A stretch of 64,000 nt of DNA from CAZEDM01 sp964511075 (GCA_964511075.1 CAZEDM010000002.1:62001-126000), one strand, 5' to 3'. Shown: positions 8,584-17,916, numbered from the stretch's first letter. Numbers and translations are program-made. The notes: generated by a model not told the origin, from the letters alone.

Positions 8584-9870
8584 ATGTGCAGGAAGGTGTC
8601 ATTATCTGTGGTCTTCTTGATTTTGGTTTTCTCTGCCGGCGCTTTCGGCCAGGAGTTCACCGATTATCAGATATGGGAGGAGGCATCCTCTGGGAATTTC
8701 TTTGGGGTGGGTGCCAGGGCTATGGGGATGGGAGGTGCACAGATCGCGACTGCAAACGATGCCTCAGCTTTGGTCTATAACCCTGCCTGCCTGGCGAAAA
8801 TCAAGAGGATTGAGTTCTCAGGCGGGATGACCCATCAGAGGCTAAAAAACGAGACCGGTTTCACTGGCAGATTCCAGTCGTCAAGCGAATACTTCGCCAA
8901 TGAAAGCATAATACAGTCCAATACCCGCTTCAGCTCTGCCAATATCGTTCTGCCGGTTCCAACTTACAGAGGAGGACTGGTCTTTGCCCTGGGAGTCAAC
9001 CGGATGAAAAGTTTTGACAGGGCATTCCATTCGGTATTAGTCGAGGCCTCTACCGGAGCAACTGAACTGGACGCTTCCATCCTTGAGACCGGTGGTATAA
9101 ATATGTGGTCGTTCGGCGGAGCTTTAGACCTTTCTCCCAGCATATCCGTAGGTGCGGCTATTAACTACTGGAATGGAGAGGATGATGTGATTCAGGAATA
9201 TTATTTACCCCTTATTAATAAATTAGGTTATGAAATCTGGGAGAAGAATCATTATTTGGATAGCTACACCGGCTGGAATGCCAAGTTGGGATTTCTGGTT
9301 CAGCCCAATAGGTTCCTGAGCGTAGGCGGAGTAGTCGATTTCCCTACCTGGTTCAAAATTCAACAGGACTATTCCTTTTATTATGATAGCCTTAATGTCC
9401 CAGGTTCTGAATATGTGGAAGACTACACTGCTCTTGGAGAATATGATTTGACTCATCCTTACTCTCTTGGGGCAGGAGCGGCTCTGAATTTCAAAGATAT
9501 GACCTTCGAAGGGGATATCTATTACACGGACTGGGCGCAGATGGGCGGGAAAGGGGTGGATGAAAAGCTGATAAAGGAAAATTATCAGGAAGTGCTCCGC
9601 TGGCATTTAGGGGCTGAGTTTGTGATGCCGGAGCTTTCCACCACGGTAAGGGCAGGATATTATGTCGACCCCATTCCCTATAAAACGGTCTACCTGGAAA
9701 AAGACCGCAGGTATCTGACCTTTGGAGCAGGCTTTCTCATCGACCAGGTGCTGACCCTGGACCTTGCCTGGAATCACGGTTTTTATGAGTTCAGGGATAA
9801 CCGGGACCAGTTCATCAAGGAATCTTATACTACGGATAAGATTTTCATAAGCTTGGCTTACAGATTATAG
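8584..9870 (+). CDS. PorV/FadL-like outer-membrane protein
   Basis: A 428-residue barrel protein with a signal peptide (VFLILVFSAGAFGQ). The early segment GVGARAMGMGGAQIATANDASALVYNP is the hallmark of the PorV/UPF0164/FadL-type group, whose N-terminal plug region carries ARxxGMGG and DxxAxxxNPA. The remainder shows repeating amphipathic strands, and the last residues (KIFISLAYRL) are barrel-like. In Bacteroidetes PorV shuttles type IX secretion substrates, while FadL relatives import hydrophobic molecules; either role is possible here. TAAGGAG lies 6 bases before the ATG, 23 bases after the CXXCH lipoprotein gene, so the two are probably cotranscribed. Confidence 0.82.
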   Translation: MCRKVSLSVVFLILVFSAGAFGQEFTDYQIWEEASSGNFFGVGARAMGMGGAQIATANDASALVYNPACLAKIKRIEFSGGMTHQRLKNETGFTGRFQSSSEYFANESIIQSNTRFSSANIVLPVPTYRGGLVFALGVNRMKSFDRAFHSVLVEASTGATELDASILETGGINMWSFGGALDLSPSISVGAAINYWNGEDDVIQEYYLPLINKLGYEIWEKNHYLDSYTGWNAKLGFLVQPNRFLSVGGVVDFPTWFKIQQDYSFYYDSLNVPGSEYVEDYTALGEYDLTHPYSLGAGAALNFKDMTFEGDIYYTDWAQMGGKGVDEKLIKENYQEVLRWHLGAEFVMPELSTTVRAGYYVDPIPYKTVYLEKDRRYLTFGAGFLIDQVLTLDLAWNHGFYEFRDNRDQFIKESYTTDKIFISLAYRL

Positions 9871-9893
9871 CGATTTCCGATAATTATTCTCAA

Positions 9894-9929
9894 AAAGCCG
9901 TCATTTTTTGGACGGCTTTCTCTTTTTTT
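9894..9929 (+). terminator. Rho-independent terminator after the PorV-like gene
   Basis: AAAGCCGTC (9894-9902) pairs with GACGGCTTT (9911-9919) around an 8-base loop and is followed by CTCTTTTTTT. The hairpin is 24 bases after the stop codon. Confidence 0.85.
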
Positions 9930-9930
9930 G

Positions 9931-9996
9931 TAGAGACGCATGGCATGCGTCTCTGAGAATCATATATAGACCCACCTTAAGGGCAAGGTGGGTCTA
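9931..9996. repeat. Two hairpin repeats (GTAG family)
   Basis: AGAGACGCA-TGGCA-TGCGTCTCT at 9932-9954 is a nearly perfect palindrome that recurs after secA and before the SRPBCC gene. GACCCACC at 9969 and GGTGGGTC ending about 9994 form a second hairpin. The rest of the 9871-10241 gap holds only the terminator and the promoter listed separately. Confidence 0.7.
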
Positions 9997-10116
9997 CCTT
10001 CTTCAAAGGTAATTTGTCTACCCGGACAATCCTCTTATAATGAGGAATAAAACACACGATTGTAATGACAATTCATCTCCGTATGGATCCAAATGGAAAT
10101 TGTCTCTACTTTTTTC

Positions 10117-10145
10117 TTGACAGTCAATTCAAACTCTTCTATATA
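10117..10145 (+). promoter_or_regulatory. Canonical sigma-70 promoter for the 45-residue-repeat protein
   Basis: TTGACA at 10117-10122 and TATATA at 10140-10145 with a 17-base spacer is a full consensus match. The start codon at 10242 leaves a 5' leader of about 90 bases, with AGGAGG 6 bases before the ATG. A strong promoter fits an abundant surface protein. Confidence 0.75.
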
Positions 10146-10241
10146 TTTTTTCATCATGGAGGATCTTGCGGTCAATTTGAAATTTAATGGGGAAAAAGTA
10201 AACCTATAATTTTTTTTAACCTTTAACCCTAGGAGGGTGTT

Positions 10242-12686
10242 ATGCGTTACCGTGCTTTGTTTTTGGTGGTGGTGGGGTTGCTGGTCTGTTGTTTGGCTTA
10301 TGCAGACATTCCCAGACTGATTAACTTTCAGGGGAGGCTGACTGACTCGTCTGGCAAGTTTGTGGTGGATGGCAATTATTCTGTTACTTTCAGCATTTAC
10401 TCGGTTCCCTCAGGGGGGAGCGCCCTGTGGAGCGAGACTCAATCGGTCAGTGTGAGCAAGGGGTTGTTTAACGTTATCTTAGGCTCCAACACACCTATTC
10501 CCAACTCCATTTTCGATTCTTATGTTGATACCTACCTGGGAGTACAGGTAGGTGCTGATGCGGAGATGACACCCAGACAGAGGATATCCAGTTTGGGATA
10601 TGCTTATTACTCTCTGAATGCAGACAAATTGGATGGTTTAGATGCTTCAGATTTCACCAGCCCGGTATCGGATTACGGTCGCTCGGGAGTATCTCCCAAT
10701 CTCTATGAAGGAACAAGTACTCTGACTGACAAGTATGTGAACGAGCAAGGACCGGAAATTGTTTATTCTGCCTCTGGCTCAGCCTTTAGCGGAACAGTCT
10801 CAGATAGCAGTATAAATACTGCAACCGGCGTATATGGATATGCCGAGAACAAGGGATCTGGCGTTGCTTATGGTGTGCGGGGAGATGTAAATGAGCCTGG
10901 CAGCGGTGGGCAACATTATGGGTTAGTAGGAGTAAGCCATAGCGCTTCCTCCAGCGTATCGTACACTTCAGGCGCTTTAGGTGAAGGGTACGCAGATGGC
11001 AGTGGCTGGGCATTGGGAGTTATAGGTTTATCTAATAATAATTCAGATGGTCCAGTTTATGCGGGATATTTTGAAGCCTATTCTGGTGGCACTGGAGAGC
11101 GCTATGGAGTAGAGGCAAATGCTTATAGCTCTTCTGATGCTACTGCTTATGGGATTTCCGGTTATGCTCAAAATACATCCACCGGTGTAGCTTCAGGCGG
11201 ATTTTTCAGCACCTCTTCTTCTGGTACCGGGGAACATTATGGGATAGAAGCAAGAGGTTATGGTGCTTCTTCTACCCAGACCTTTGGAGTACAAGGATAC
11301 GCTTCAAACACCTCCACAGGAAATGCTTATGCAGGGTATTTCACTGCAGATTCTGCAGGCACAGGGGACCATTATGGAATTATGTCTTACGGCCTGGGAG
11401 ACCAATCTGCAGATGCTGCTTATGGTGTCTACGGCTATGCCAAGAACAGCTCGTCTGCTTCAGCCTTTGGTGGATATTTTAGCACCTCTTCCGATGGTAC
11501 GGGGTATCATTATGGGATTTATGCAGCAGGTTGGGGTAGCAATTCTTCTGGAATTTACGGTACAGCCAGTGATGCTTATAATTATTCAGATGGCGAGGCT
11601 TACGGTGGGATTTTTTATGCCTCTTCCATGGGAAGTGGGACGCGTTATGGTGTTTTCGGGGAGGCATTTAGTAACTCCGATTCCTCCGCTTACGGAGTTT
11701 ATGGCTATGGCTCAAATTATGTAACAGGTAATGCTTATGGTGGCTTTTTTGAGACCTCGACTTCAGGCACAGGGTATCATTATGGTGTAAGAGCTGAAGG
11801 CAATAGTAGCACCACAGGACTTGCTCGAGGGGTTTATGCAATGACTGAGAATACCTCCAGCGGCAGTGCTTATGGTGGTTATTTTTATGCCTCTTCTTCG
11901 GGAACAGGGGGACACAGAGGAGTGGTAGCAGATGCTTATGGTAGTTCTTCTTCCAGTACTTATGGATTTGATGCTTTTGTCTCAAATTATTCAAGTGGGA
12001 GTGCATATGGTGGATATTTTGCAGCATATTCTACCTCAGGCACAGAATATGGAGTATATTCCTATGCGCCTTCCACAGGTTATGCTGGATATTTTTCAGG
12101 GGATTTCCTTGCTACAGGCACTAAGAGTGCGGCAGTGAAAGTGGATAATGGTGAATATCGATTGCTTTACGCAATGGAGTCCCCGGAGAACTGGTTTGAG
12201 GATTTCGGAGGGGGCACTCTTCAGAATGGGGTGGCAACCGTTCAAATAGACCCTCTTTTTGCTCAGAGCGTAAATACCCAGATAGAATACCGGGTCTTTT
12301 TGACGCCCGAAGGAGACTGCAAAGGATTATATGTGGACAACAAAGCCTCGACATCTTTTGAGGTAAGAGAGCTTCAGGGAGGAACATCCAATATATCTTT
12401 TTCCTACCGCATCGTAGCCAAAAGAAAAGGTTATGAGGAATTGAGGATGGCTAAGATGGTTGGCTCCACTCCAGAAGAGATAGAGGCAGAGCATGCAAGG
12501 CGTGTGGCTGAGTCAGAGCAGGAGATGGCACAGATGAAGCGGGAGAGAATAGAGAGGACAGAGGAAGATGAGCTGAAGAATAGACCCCAACCGATTGAGA
12601 TAGAGAGCGTGCAGAAAGTAAGAAGAGAAGAGCCAAGGCCGGAGGATACGGAGAAGATAAGGGTGAAAATGGAAAGTAGGAAGTAG
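10242..12686 (+). CDS. Large secreted repeat protein with 45-residue units
   Basis: An 814-residue protein with a signal peptide (LFLVVVGLLVCCLAYA). Residues 22-130 form a beta-rich head beginning IPRLINFQGRLTD, common at the N-terminus of tail-fibre-like proteins in uncultured bacteria. Residues 271-586 hold seven units of 45 (one 46) residues built on the pattern AYGGYF-x9-GTG-x-HYGV-x(13)-YGV-x-GYA, then a partial eighth. Divergent units precede residue 271. A globular domain (about 630-740) and a highly charged Glu/Arg tail end the protein. The regular Tyr-Gly repeats suggest a fibrous beta-helical stalk, perhaps an adhesin or surface fibre. There is no catalytic motif. Confidence 0.7.
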   Translation: MRYRALFLVVVGLLVCCLAYADIPRLINFQGRLTDSSGKFVVDGNYSVTFSIYSVPSGGSALWSETQSVSVSKGLFNVILGSNTPIPNSIFDSYVDTYLGVQVGADAEMTPRQRISSLGYAYYSLNADKLDGLDASDFTSPVSDYGRSGVSPNLYEGTSTLTDKYVNEQGPEIVYSASGSAFSGTVSDSSINTATGVYGYAENKGSGVAYGVRGDVNEPGSGGQHYGLVGVSHSASSSVSYTSGALGEGYADGSGWALGVIGLSNNNSDGPVYAGYFEAYSGGTGERYGVEANAYSSSDATAYGISGYAQNTSTGVASGGFFSTSSSGTGEHYGIEARGYGASSTQTFGVQGYASNTSTGNAYAGYFTADSAGTGDHYGIMSYGLGDQSADAAYGVYGYAKNSSSASAFGGYFSTSSDGTGYHYGIYAAGWGSNSSGIYGTASDAYNYSDGEAYGGIFYASSMGSGTRYGVFGEAFSNSDSSAYGVYGYGSNYVTGNAYGGFFETSTSGTGYHYGVRAEGNSSTTGLARGVYAMTENTSSGSAYGGYFYASSSGTGGHRGVVADAYGSSSSSTYGFDAFVSNYSSGSAYGGYFAAYSTSGTEYGVYSYAPSTGYAGYFSGDFLATGTKSAAVKVDNGEYRLLYAMESPENWFEDFGGGTLQNGVATVQIDPLFAQSVNTQIEYRVFLTPEGDCKGLYVDNKASTSFEVRELQGGTSNISFSYRIVAKRKGYEELRMAKMVGSTPEEIEAEHARRVAESEQEMAQMKRERIERTEEDELKNRPQPIEIESVQKVRREEPRPEDTEKIRVKMESRK
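11052..11999 (+). repeat. Seven in-frame 135-bp units within the repeat protein
   Basis: Units begin at the conserved (A)-Y/S/F-G-G-Y/F-F segment every 135 bases (one unit is 138). Protein identity between units is moderate and DNA identity lower, so the array is old and conserved as protein rather than as recent DNA duplication. Confidence 0.8.
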
Positions 12687-12762
12687 GACCATAGATGTGA
12701 AATGATGCAGGGTTATCCCGTCTGAGAGAGAGCCGTGTCCCTGCAGTTCAATGTCGAATCGT

Positions 12763-12846
12763 CCCCACGTTGAGAGCAACGTGGGGATACCTTTTTATTT
12801 CAAAGTAGGCCAGACATTCCTGTCTGACCTTAAGGACAGGTCAGAG
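12763..12846. repeat. Hairpin repeats in the 12687-13045 gap
   Basis: CCCCACGTT (12763-12771) pairs with AACGTGGGG (12778-12786). Immediately after comes GTAGGCCAGACATTCCTGTCTG followed by a second half with ACAGGTCAGA, resembling a similar element at about 16409. The rest of the gap contains the terminator and promoter listed below. Confidence 0.6.
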
Positions 12847-12863
12847 TAACAGTTCTGCCGGTT

Positions 12864-12894
12864 AAAAAAGCCGTGATTCTTTGGCGGCTTTTTT
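12864..12894 (+). terminator. Rho-independent terminator
   Basis: AAAAAAGCCG (12864-12873) pairs with CGGCTTTTTT (12885-12894), giving a stem that ends in a T run. It closes the transcript of the repeat protein about 180 bases after its stop codon. Confidence 0.75.
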
Positions 12895-12967
12895 GTATCT
12901 TACGTATTACCAATAACTATAGGAACATCACGATATAGTCATTGTAACCCCAGGGAAAGGTTCATAG

Positions 12968-12995
12968 TTGACTGAAGGCAATTTTTTTGTATCTT
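12968..12995 (+). promoter_or_regulatory. Possible promoter of the efflux operon
   Basis: TTGACT at 12968-12973 and TATCTT at 12990-12995 are 16 bases apart and lie about 50 bases before the HlyD start codon. Confidence 0.5.
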
Positions 12996-13045
12996 AAAGG
13001 GCATAGAGGGAACATATAACAATAATCCGGAGTGAGGATTAAGAT

Positions 13046-14059
13046 ATGGATGATAAATATTCACGGCAAGCAAAACCGTCCCTGAATCAACCCAATACCG
13101 TTCCACGAAATCAGGGAGAGGAGGAAGAGCAGCCGATAAATGCGGTTCCGCTCTACCGCAGAAAAAGAGTTTTAATCCCTTTTTTTATCTTAATCATCGC
13201 AGTAGTGGTGATTGTCTGGTACTGGTATGTGAATTTACGCGGATACGTTTCAACGGATGATGCCTACATCGACAGCAACGGCGTCTCGCTCAGCTCCAAG
13301 ATTCTGGGTAAGATAGTCAAGCTTTCAGCGGATGAAGGGGACAGCGTAAAAACCGGGCAGGTTCTGGTAAATCTGGACGATTCGGACCTGAAAGCCCAGG
13401 AAGAACAGGCAAAGGCAGTTCTGGCACATTCCAAAGAAAGCGTGGCACTGGCAAGAACCAATCTGGATAAGACCAAGGACGATTTCCAGAGGACCGATGC
13501 TTTGTTCCAGAGCGGCACGACTACAAAGGAACAGTTCGATCACGACAAGAAAGCCCTCGAGACGGCTCAAGCCCAGTATAGCATCGCTCTGGCCCAGGTA
13601 GGTGTTGCCAGGTCCCAGTTGGGGGTGATTCAGACTCAGCTCAAGAATACCGTAATAACCTCACCCATCGATGGTGTGGTCGCAAAAAAATGGGCTACGC
13701 CCGGGGATGTAGTTCAACCTGCCCAGCCGATTTTCTCCATCTACGATCTGAAGAATATCTGGGTAACAGCCAACCTGGAGGAGACCAAGTTCGCCTCCCT
13801 CCACCTGAATGATCCGGTTGAGATCTCAGTGGATGCTTATCCACGAAGGCGTTTCAGCGGAAAAGTCATTCAGTTCGGCTCGGGCACAGCCTCACAATTT
13901 TCCCTTATTCCTCCCAGCAATGCCTCAGGCAATTTCACCAAATTAACCCAGCGAATTCCGGTCAAGATATCGATTTCCCAGGATGACCCCGAAAAGCAGG
14001 AGCAGCCGGTATTGCTTCTTCCCGGAATGTCGGTTGAGATCAAGATAAAGCTGAAATAA
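13046..14059 (+). CDS. emrA: HlyD/EmrA family membrane fusion protein
   Basis: A 337-residue periplasmic adaptor. A cytoplasmic N-terminus is followed by one transmembrane helix (about residues 46-65, VLIPFFILIIAVVVIVWYWY), then the lipoyl half-motif GYVSTDDAYIDS, a coiled-coil hairpin with many Ala/Gln/Lys (about 110-205), the second lipoyl half (TVITSPIDGVVAKKWATPGDVV) and a beta-barrel domain. This is the EmrA layout. It links the inner-membrane transporter EmrB, encoded 3 bases downstream, to an outer-membrane channel that is not in the window. The pair exports hydrophobic drugs or toxic acids. Confidence 0.93.
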   Translation: MDDKYSRQAKPSLNQPNTVPRNQGEEEEQPINAVPLYRRKRVLIPFFILIIAVVVIVWYWYVNLRGYVSTDDAYIDSNGVSLSSKILGKIVKLSADEGDSVKTGQVLVNLDDSDLKAQEEQAKAVLAHSKESVALARTNLDKTKDDFQRTDALFQSGTTTKEQFDHDKKALETAQAQYSIALAQVGVARSQLGVIQTQLKNTVITSPIDGVVAKKWATPGDVVQPAQPIFSIYDLKNIWVTANLEETKFASLHLNDPVEISVDAYPRRRFSGKVIQFGSGTASQFSLIPPSNASGNFTKLTQRIPVKISISQDDPEKQEQPVLLLPGMSVEIKIKLK

Positions 14060-14062
14060 AAG

Positions 14063-15655
14063 ATGAAAAATCAGTTTTCCGGCCGGTTCAAATCCTTGAA
14101 CCACGGGCACGAGCTTTACCGCTGGTGGGTTCTTTTCAGTGTAATGTTGGGAACTTTCATGGCGGTGCTGGATGCCACTATCGTCAACGTTGCCCTGGCA
14201 AAACTGATGGCAGCATTCGGCGTCTCCGTGGATAAAGTCGAGTGGGTGATGACAGCTTACCTTCTGGTGTTCGGGGTGATGCTGCCGACATCCGGCTGGG
14301 TGGCAGACCATTTCGGTTACAAGCGCACTTATCTTTTCGCGCTTTTTCTTTTCACCTTGGGCTCTTTTCTATGCGGGCTTGCCTGGAACGAGGACATCCT
14401 GATAGTTTTCCGGATAATTCAGGGGATAGGTTCCGGTTTTCTGATGCCGGTGGGTATGGCTATTGTCACCCGGGAATTTCCTCCGGAGAAAAGGGGGGTG
14501 GCTTTGGGGTTCTGGGCAATTTCCGCCGCAGCCTCCGTCTCCCTGGGTCCCATGATCGGGGGTTACCTGATCGATAGTTTTAGCTGGCATGCGATCTTCG
14601 ATGTAAACGTTCCGGTGGGCATAGTGGCGATCCTCGTCGGCTGGATCATCCAGCGGGAATACAAAACCGAGCAGATACGTTCATTCGACTTTTTGGGATT
14701 TGTCTCACTTACCGTGTTTTTGGTTTTTCTGCTTCTGGCGCTGGCAGAGGGGAACGCCGCCTGGAACATAGGCGGATGGACCTCGAATTTTATCCTCTCC
14801 TGCTTCGCCCTGTCAATTTTGGGGCTGGTCGTTTTCCTGATAAACGAGCTTTCGGTCCAGCACCCTCTGATCGAGCTGGACCTGTTCAGGGACTTAAACT
14901 TCGGGATGACCAATTTAGTTTTGTTCATCTTCGGCTTGGGAATGTTCGGCAGCACCTTCCTGCTTCCTCTTTACCTTCAGAACGGGCTGGGTTACACCGC
15001 GTTCCAGGCAGGAGCCGTGTTTCTGCCGGTAGGATTGCTTCAGGGAGCAGTCTCACCCATCTCAGGGATTTTGTCTGATCGGATGAACCCGAAGATACCG
15101 GCTATTGTCGGGATAATCCTGCTGACTCTCAGCCTCTACCTCAACAGTTTCCTGTCTCTTTTTTCCGAACATGCCCAGATAATGTTTCCTCTTTACCTGC
15201 GCGGTTTTGCCATGGGACTTCTTTTTACCCCTTTGAGCACTATAGCTCTGTCTGATATCCCCAAGCACAAGATAGCCCAGGCAACGGGCTTATTCAACGT
15301 TATCCGGCAGATAGGCGGGAGTTTCGGGGTGGCGATTTTGGGAACCCTGCTGATTCGCAGACAGATTTTTCATTCTACCATATATGGACAGCAGATAAAT
15401 CAGTATTCTCCGGCATTCAAGCATATCTCTTACGGCCTGCAGCATTTTGCCCAGCAGTCGGTTGGAGGCACAATGGCTGAGGCTTCCCAGCGCGCAGGCG
15501 CCCTTATCAGCTCGCACTTAGCACAACAGTCTTTCGTGCAGTCTGTAAACGATGATTTTCTTTTTGCGGCGGTGGTTGTTTTCCTGGGAATCGTGCCGCT
15601 CCTTCTTATCCGGATGAGGAAAAAATCTGTAGCCAAGGTAACTGCTGTTGAATGA
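14063..15655 (+). CDS. emrB: EmrB/QacA-type drug:H+ antiporter (MFS, DHA2)
   Basis: A 530-residue 14-helix major facilitator. Motif C-like and DHA2 signatures are visible: MAVLDATIVNVALAKL in helix 1, the motif A region GWVADHFGYKRTY, and the long central helices typical of 14-TM members. It starts 3 bases after emrA and is clearly cotranscribed with it. EmrAB-type pumps use the proton gradient to expel uncouplers and hydrophobic drugs through a tripartite channel. The TolC partner must be encoded elsewhere. The length is normal and no break is seen. Confidence 0.94.
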   Translation: MKNQFSGRFKSLNHGHELYRWWVLFSVMLGTFMAVLDATIVNVALAKLMAAFGVSVDKVEWVMTAYLLVFGVMLPTSGWVADHFGYKRTYLFALFLFTLGSFLCGLAWNEDILIVFRIIQGIGSGFLMPVGMAIVTREFPPEKRGVALGFWAISAAASVSLGPMIGGYLIDSFSWHAIFDVNVPVGIVAILVGWIIQREYKTEQIRSFDFLGFVSLTVFLVFLLLALAEGNAAWNIGGWTSNFILSCFALSILGLVVFLINELSVQHPLIELDLFRDLNFGMTNLVLFIFGLGMFGSTFLLPLYLQNGLGYTAFQAGAVFLPVGLLQGAVSPISGILSDRMNPKIPAIVGIILLTLSLYLNSFLSLFSEHAQIMFPLYLRGFAMGLLFTPLSTIALSDIPKHKIAQATGLFNVIRQIGGSFGVAILGTLLIRRQIFHSTIYGQQINQYSPAFKHISYGLQHFAQQSVGGTMAEASQRAGALISSHLAQQSFVQSVNDDFLFAAVVVFLGIVPLLLIRMRKKSVAKVTAVE

Positions 15656-15782
15656 GTCTATGCAGGGCGACAGGTGAGTTTAAGCAGGTGAGGGGTTGGG
15701 GCAGATCGCGATGCTGTAAAAACTGTCAGAAGTAATTTGCCGCATGTGCATCCCGCCGAGAGGGAAGCGCGCCACTACGGCG

Positions 15783-15826
15783 GGTCATTGCCAGGAGTTC
15801 CCGCAAGGGAAGATGAAGCAATTGTG
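15783..15826. repeat. Degenerate copy of a TCATTGCGAGGAG-type dispersed repeat
   Basis: GGTCATTGCCAGGAGTTCC, then CGCAAGGGA and GAAGCAATTG, matches the general plan of dispersed palindromes of the form CATTGCGAGGAG...GAAGCAAT known from many bacterial genomes. The CATTG and CAATTG ends can pair. The upstream bases 15660-15780 show nothing else. Confidence 0.45.
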
Positions 15827-15865
15827 TTGAATGCAAACTTCTTGAGCTAAGGAGGCATAAAGAAA

Positions 15866-16297
15866 ATGATTTTAACATTTTGGAACAAGTATAGGGATTT
15901 TGGACTTCTGATTCTTCGCCTAGGGATAGGAAGTATGTTTCTATTTCACGGTGCTCCGAAAATGTTTGGCGGCCCGGAGAAATGGGAAAAACTTGGTACG
16001 GCAATGGCCAACGTTGGTATTCAGTTTATGCCGGCATTCTGGGGATTCATGTCCGCTTTTGCGGAATTCATTGGAGGAATTTTGATCGTTACAGGTCTAT
16101 TTTTTAGACCAGCCTGCATGCTTCTGACCATTAACATGACTGTTGCCGCTATCATGCACTTGAGCAGAGGGGATGGTTTGGGTGGAGCTTCCCATGCCAT
16201 TGAAGACGGGATTGTCTTTCTGAGTCTGATTCTCATAGGCCCGGGTAAGTATAGTCTTGGTGATAAGCTTAAACCTTTTCGGAGCCACGAGAGATAA
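15866..16297 (+). CDS. DoxX family membrane protein
   Basis: A 143-residue protein with four hydrophobic segments. The start LLILRLGIGSMFLFHGAPKMFGG is the DoxX signature (RxxxGxxFxxHGxxKxFG), followed by GFMSAFAEFIGGILIVTGLF and the last two helices. DoxX-type proteins sit in the inner membrane and are linked to quinone or thiosulfate oxidation or to redox stress; no partner gene is near, so the role is undefined. TAAGGAGG lies 11 bases before the ATG. Confidence 0.88.
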   Translation: MILTFWNKYRDFGLLILRLGIGSMFLFHGAPKMFGGPEKWEKLGTAMANVGIQFMPAFWGFMSAFAEFIGGILIVTGLFFRPACMLLTINMTVAAIMHLSRGDGLGGASHAIEDGIVFLSLILIGPGKYSLGDKLKPFRSHER

Positions 16298-16408
16298 CAG
16301 AGGAGCCTGTCGGAAAAACCTTATTTTAAAGGATCATGGCTTTTGCGCTCCTTTATTTTATTGAAGATTGCTTCGTAAAACAATAACCAAGTCAGGGAAC
16401 CGTAATCC

Positions 16409-16483
16409 GGCAGGCCAGATGTTCCTGTCTGAGGCCAGATATCGTAGGGGCAGGTTGTCCGCCTCAGGCGGATGTCCCTATAA
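16409..16483. repeat. Hairpin repeats between doxX-like and DUF401 genes
   Basis: A CCAGATGTTCCTGTCTGAGG element like that at 12807 is followed by GTAGGGGCAG and the perfect hairpin TCCGCC-TCA-GGCGGA, ending in TGTCCCTATAA. This is the GTAG-hairpin pattern seen across the window. Confidence 0.55.
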
Positions 16484-16524
16484 TTTATTTTGAAGAAATC
16501 AAATCCCAATTTATATTAAGCAAT

Positions 16525-17757
16525 ATGCTTGAGCTTATAAAGATATCGATCGTTTTCGTCTTTTTAGTCCTGTTGATCAAAAAGAGAGTCCCCATCGGCT
16601 ATACTCTGCTTTCGGGTGCCGTGTTACTGGGACTTCTGTTCTCTTTGCCGGTTCTAAAACTAGTAGAGAATATCTTCAAAGCCACAATCGAATGGGATAC
16701 CCTGCGCTTGTTGTTCATCGTCATACTGGTTACCATATTCGGTGGTCTGCTTAAATACACCCGCAGCTTGAGGGACCTGACCGATTCCCTGGAAAACCTG
16801 ATTCAGGATGTCAGGTTCATAATAATGCTTCTTCCAGCCCTGATAGGGGTACTTCCGATGCCCGGCGGGGCGATGATGTCCGCCCCTATGATCGAGGAGG
16901 TGGGCTCGAGGAAAAACCTCTCCCCGGAGGTCAAAGCCGCCTTTAACCACTGGTTCAGGCATATAATGGAGTTTGTCTTTCCCCTTTACCAGGGGGTGAT
17001 AATAGCCTCGGTGATTTTGAAAGTGCCTTTGAGCAAGATAATCTTAGCTCAGGTGCCTATGAGCCTGACGATGTTGGGTGCTGGGATTTTTTTCCTTTTT
17101 GGAAAAGTCAAAGTGGAAAGGATGGAAAATAAAGTAGAGAAAAAAATAGAGGAGAACCTGTTCCTGTTTCTGAAAAGCATCTGGGCAGTGCTTTTGGCTG
17201 TGGTCTTGAACCTGTTTTTGAGCATAGACCTTCTCTGGGCTTTGATTTTGAGCATCTCTTTTTTCTCTATTCTGAATAGGGTCAAGCTCAGAGCGCTGGT
17301 CAAGGTAATCCGTGAGAATGTGACCTGGGAGATTATTATGCTGATACTGGGCATAATGATTTTCAAGAAGATAATCGAGGTATCCGGCGCGGTGACCGTT
17401 ATCCCCCAGACACTCTCCACCTGGGGTATCTCTCCGGTTTTAGTCATCTGTCTGGTTCCCTTTGCAGTTGGGGCTTTGACCGGGGTGACCACCGCTTTCA
17501 TAGGTATATCCTATCCGATACTTTTAAGCTTTTTAAAACCTGAGGGGGTTAACTATGGCTATGCTATGTTAGCCTATGCCGCGGGCTTTACCGGGGTGAT
17601 GCTTTCACCGGTTCACCTGTGCCTGGTTCTGACCAAAGATTATTTCAAAGCCACTTTCTCCGGCATTTACAAGTTGATTATCCCGCCTTCCATTTTGCTA
17701 ATGATAATAGCACTCCTTTTGGTTCTTTTAGGTTATCCTTGGGGCAAAATCGGGTGA
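16525..17757 (+). CDS. DUF401 family integral membrane protein
   Basis: A 410-residue protein with about 10-12 hydrophobic helices. The order of segments (KKRVPIGYTLLSGAVLLGLLF at the N-terminus, LPALIGVLPMPGGAMMSAPM in the first third, AFNHWFRHIMEFVFPLYQGVI, and GALTGVTTAFIGISYPILLS with AGFTGVMLSPVHLCLVLT near the end) is that of DUF401, which belongs to the ion transporter superfamily of gluconate/citrate-like permeases. The substrate is unknown. There is no clear Shine-Dalgarno sequence before the ATG. It is likely a secondary transporter of an organic anion. Confidence 0.82.
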   Translation: MLELIKISIVFVFLVLLIKKRVPIGYTLLSGAVLLGLLFSLPVLKLVENIFKATIEWDTLRLLFIVILVTIFGGLLKYTRSLRDLTDSLENLIQDVRFIIMLLPALIGVLPMPGGAMMSAPMIEEVGSRKNLSPEVKAAFNHWFRHIMEFVFPLYQGVIIASVILKVPLSKIILAQVPMSLTMLGAGIFFLFGKVKVERMENKVEKKIEENLFLFLKSIWAVLLAVVLNLFLSIDLLWALILSISFFSILNRVKLRALVKVIRENVTWEIIMLILGIMIFKKIIEVSGAVTVIPQTLSTWGISPVLVICLVPFAVGALTGVTTAFIGISYPILLSFLKPEGVNYGYAMLAYAAGFTGVMLSPVHLCLVLTKDYFKATFSGIYKLIIPPSILLMIIALLLVLLGYPWGKIG

Positions 17758-17792
17758 AAAAGGATTCGTGGATTCAAGGGGATTAAGATTTT

Positions 17793-17886
17793 CGTAGGGC
17801 AGCTCTTTGGAGTTGCTTTTTTCTTTCGAAGGACAACCCTTTTAAGATCGCAAGAGAAATAGAGACGCGTAGCCTTGCATCTCTAC
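17793..17886. repeat. Hairpin repeats after DUF401
   Basis: GTAGGGCAGCTCTTTGGAGTTGC is followed by GGACAACCCTTTTAAGATCGC and AGAGACGC-GTAGCCT-TGCATCTCT. Three GTAG-family units lie in tandem, the last overlapping a spurious forward reading frame. Confidence 0.5.
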
Positions 17887-17916
17887 AAGCTGGTAGATGA
17901 TATGAGGGTGTTGGAT

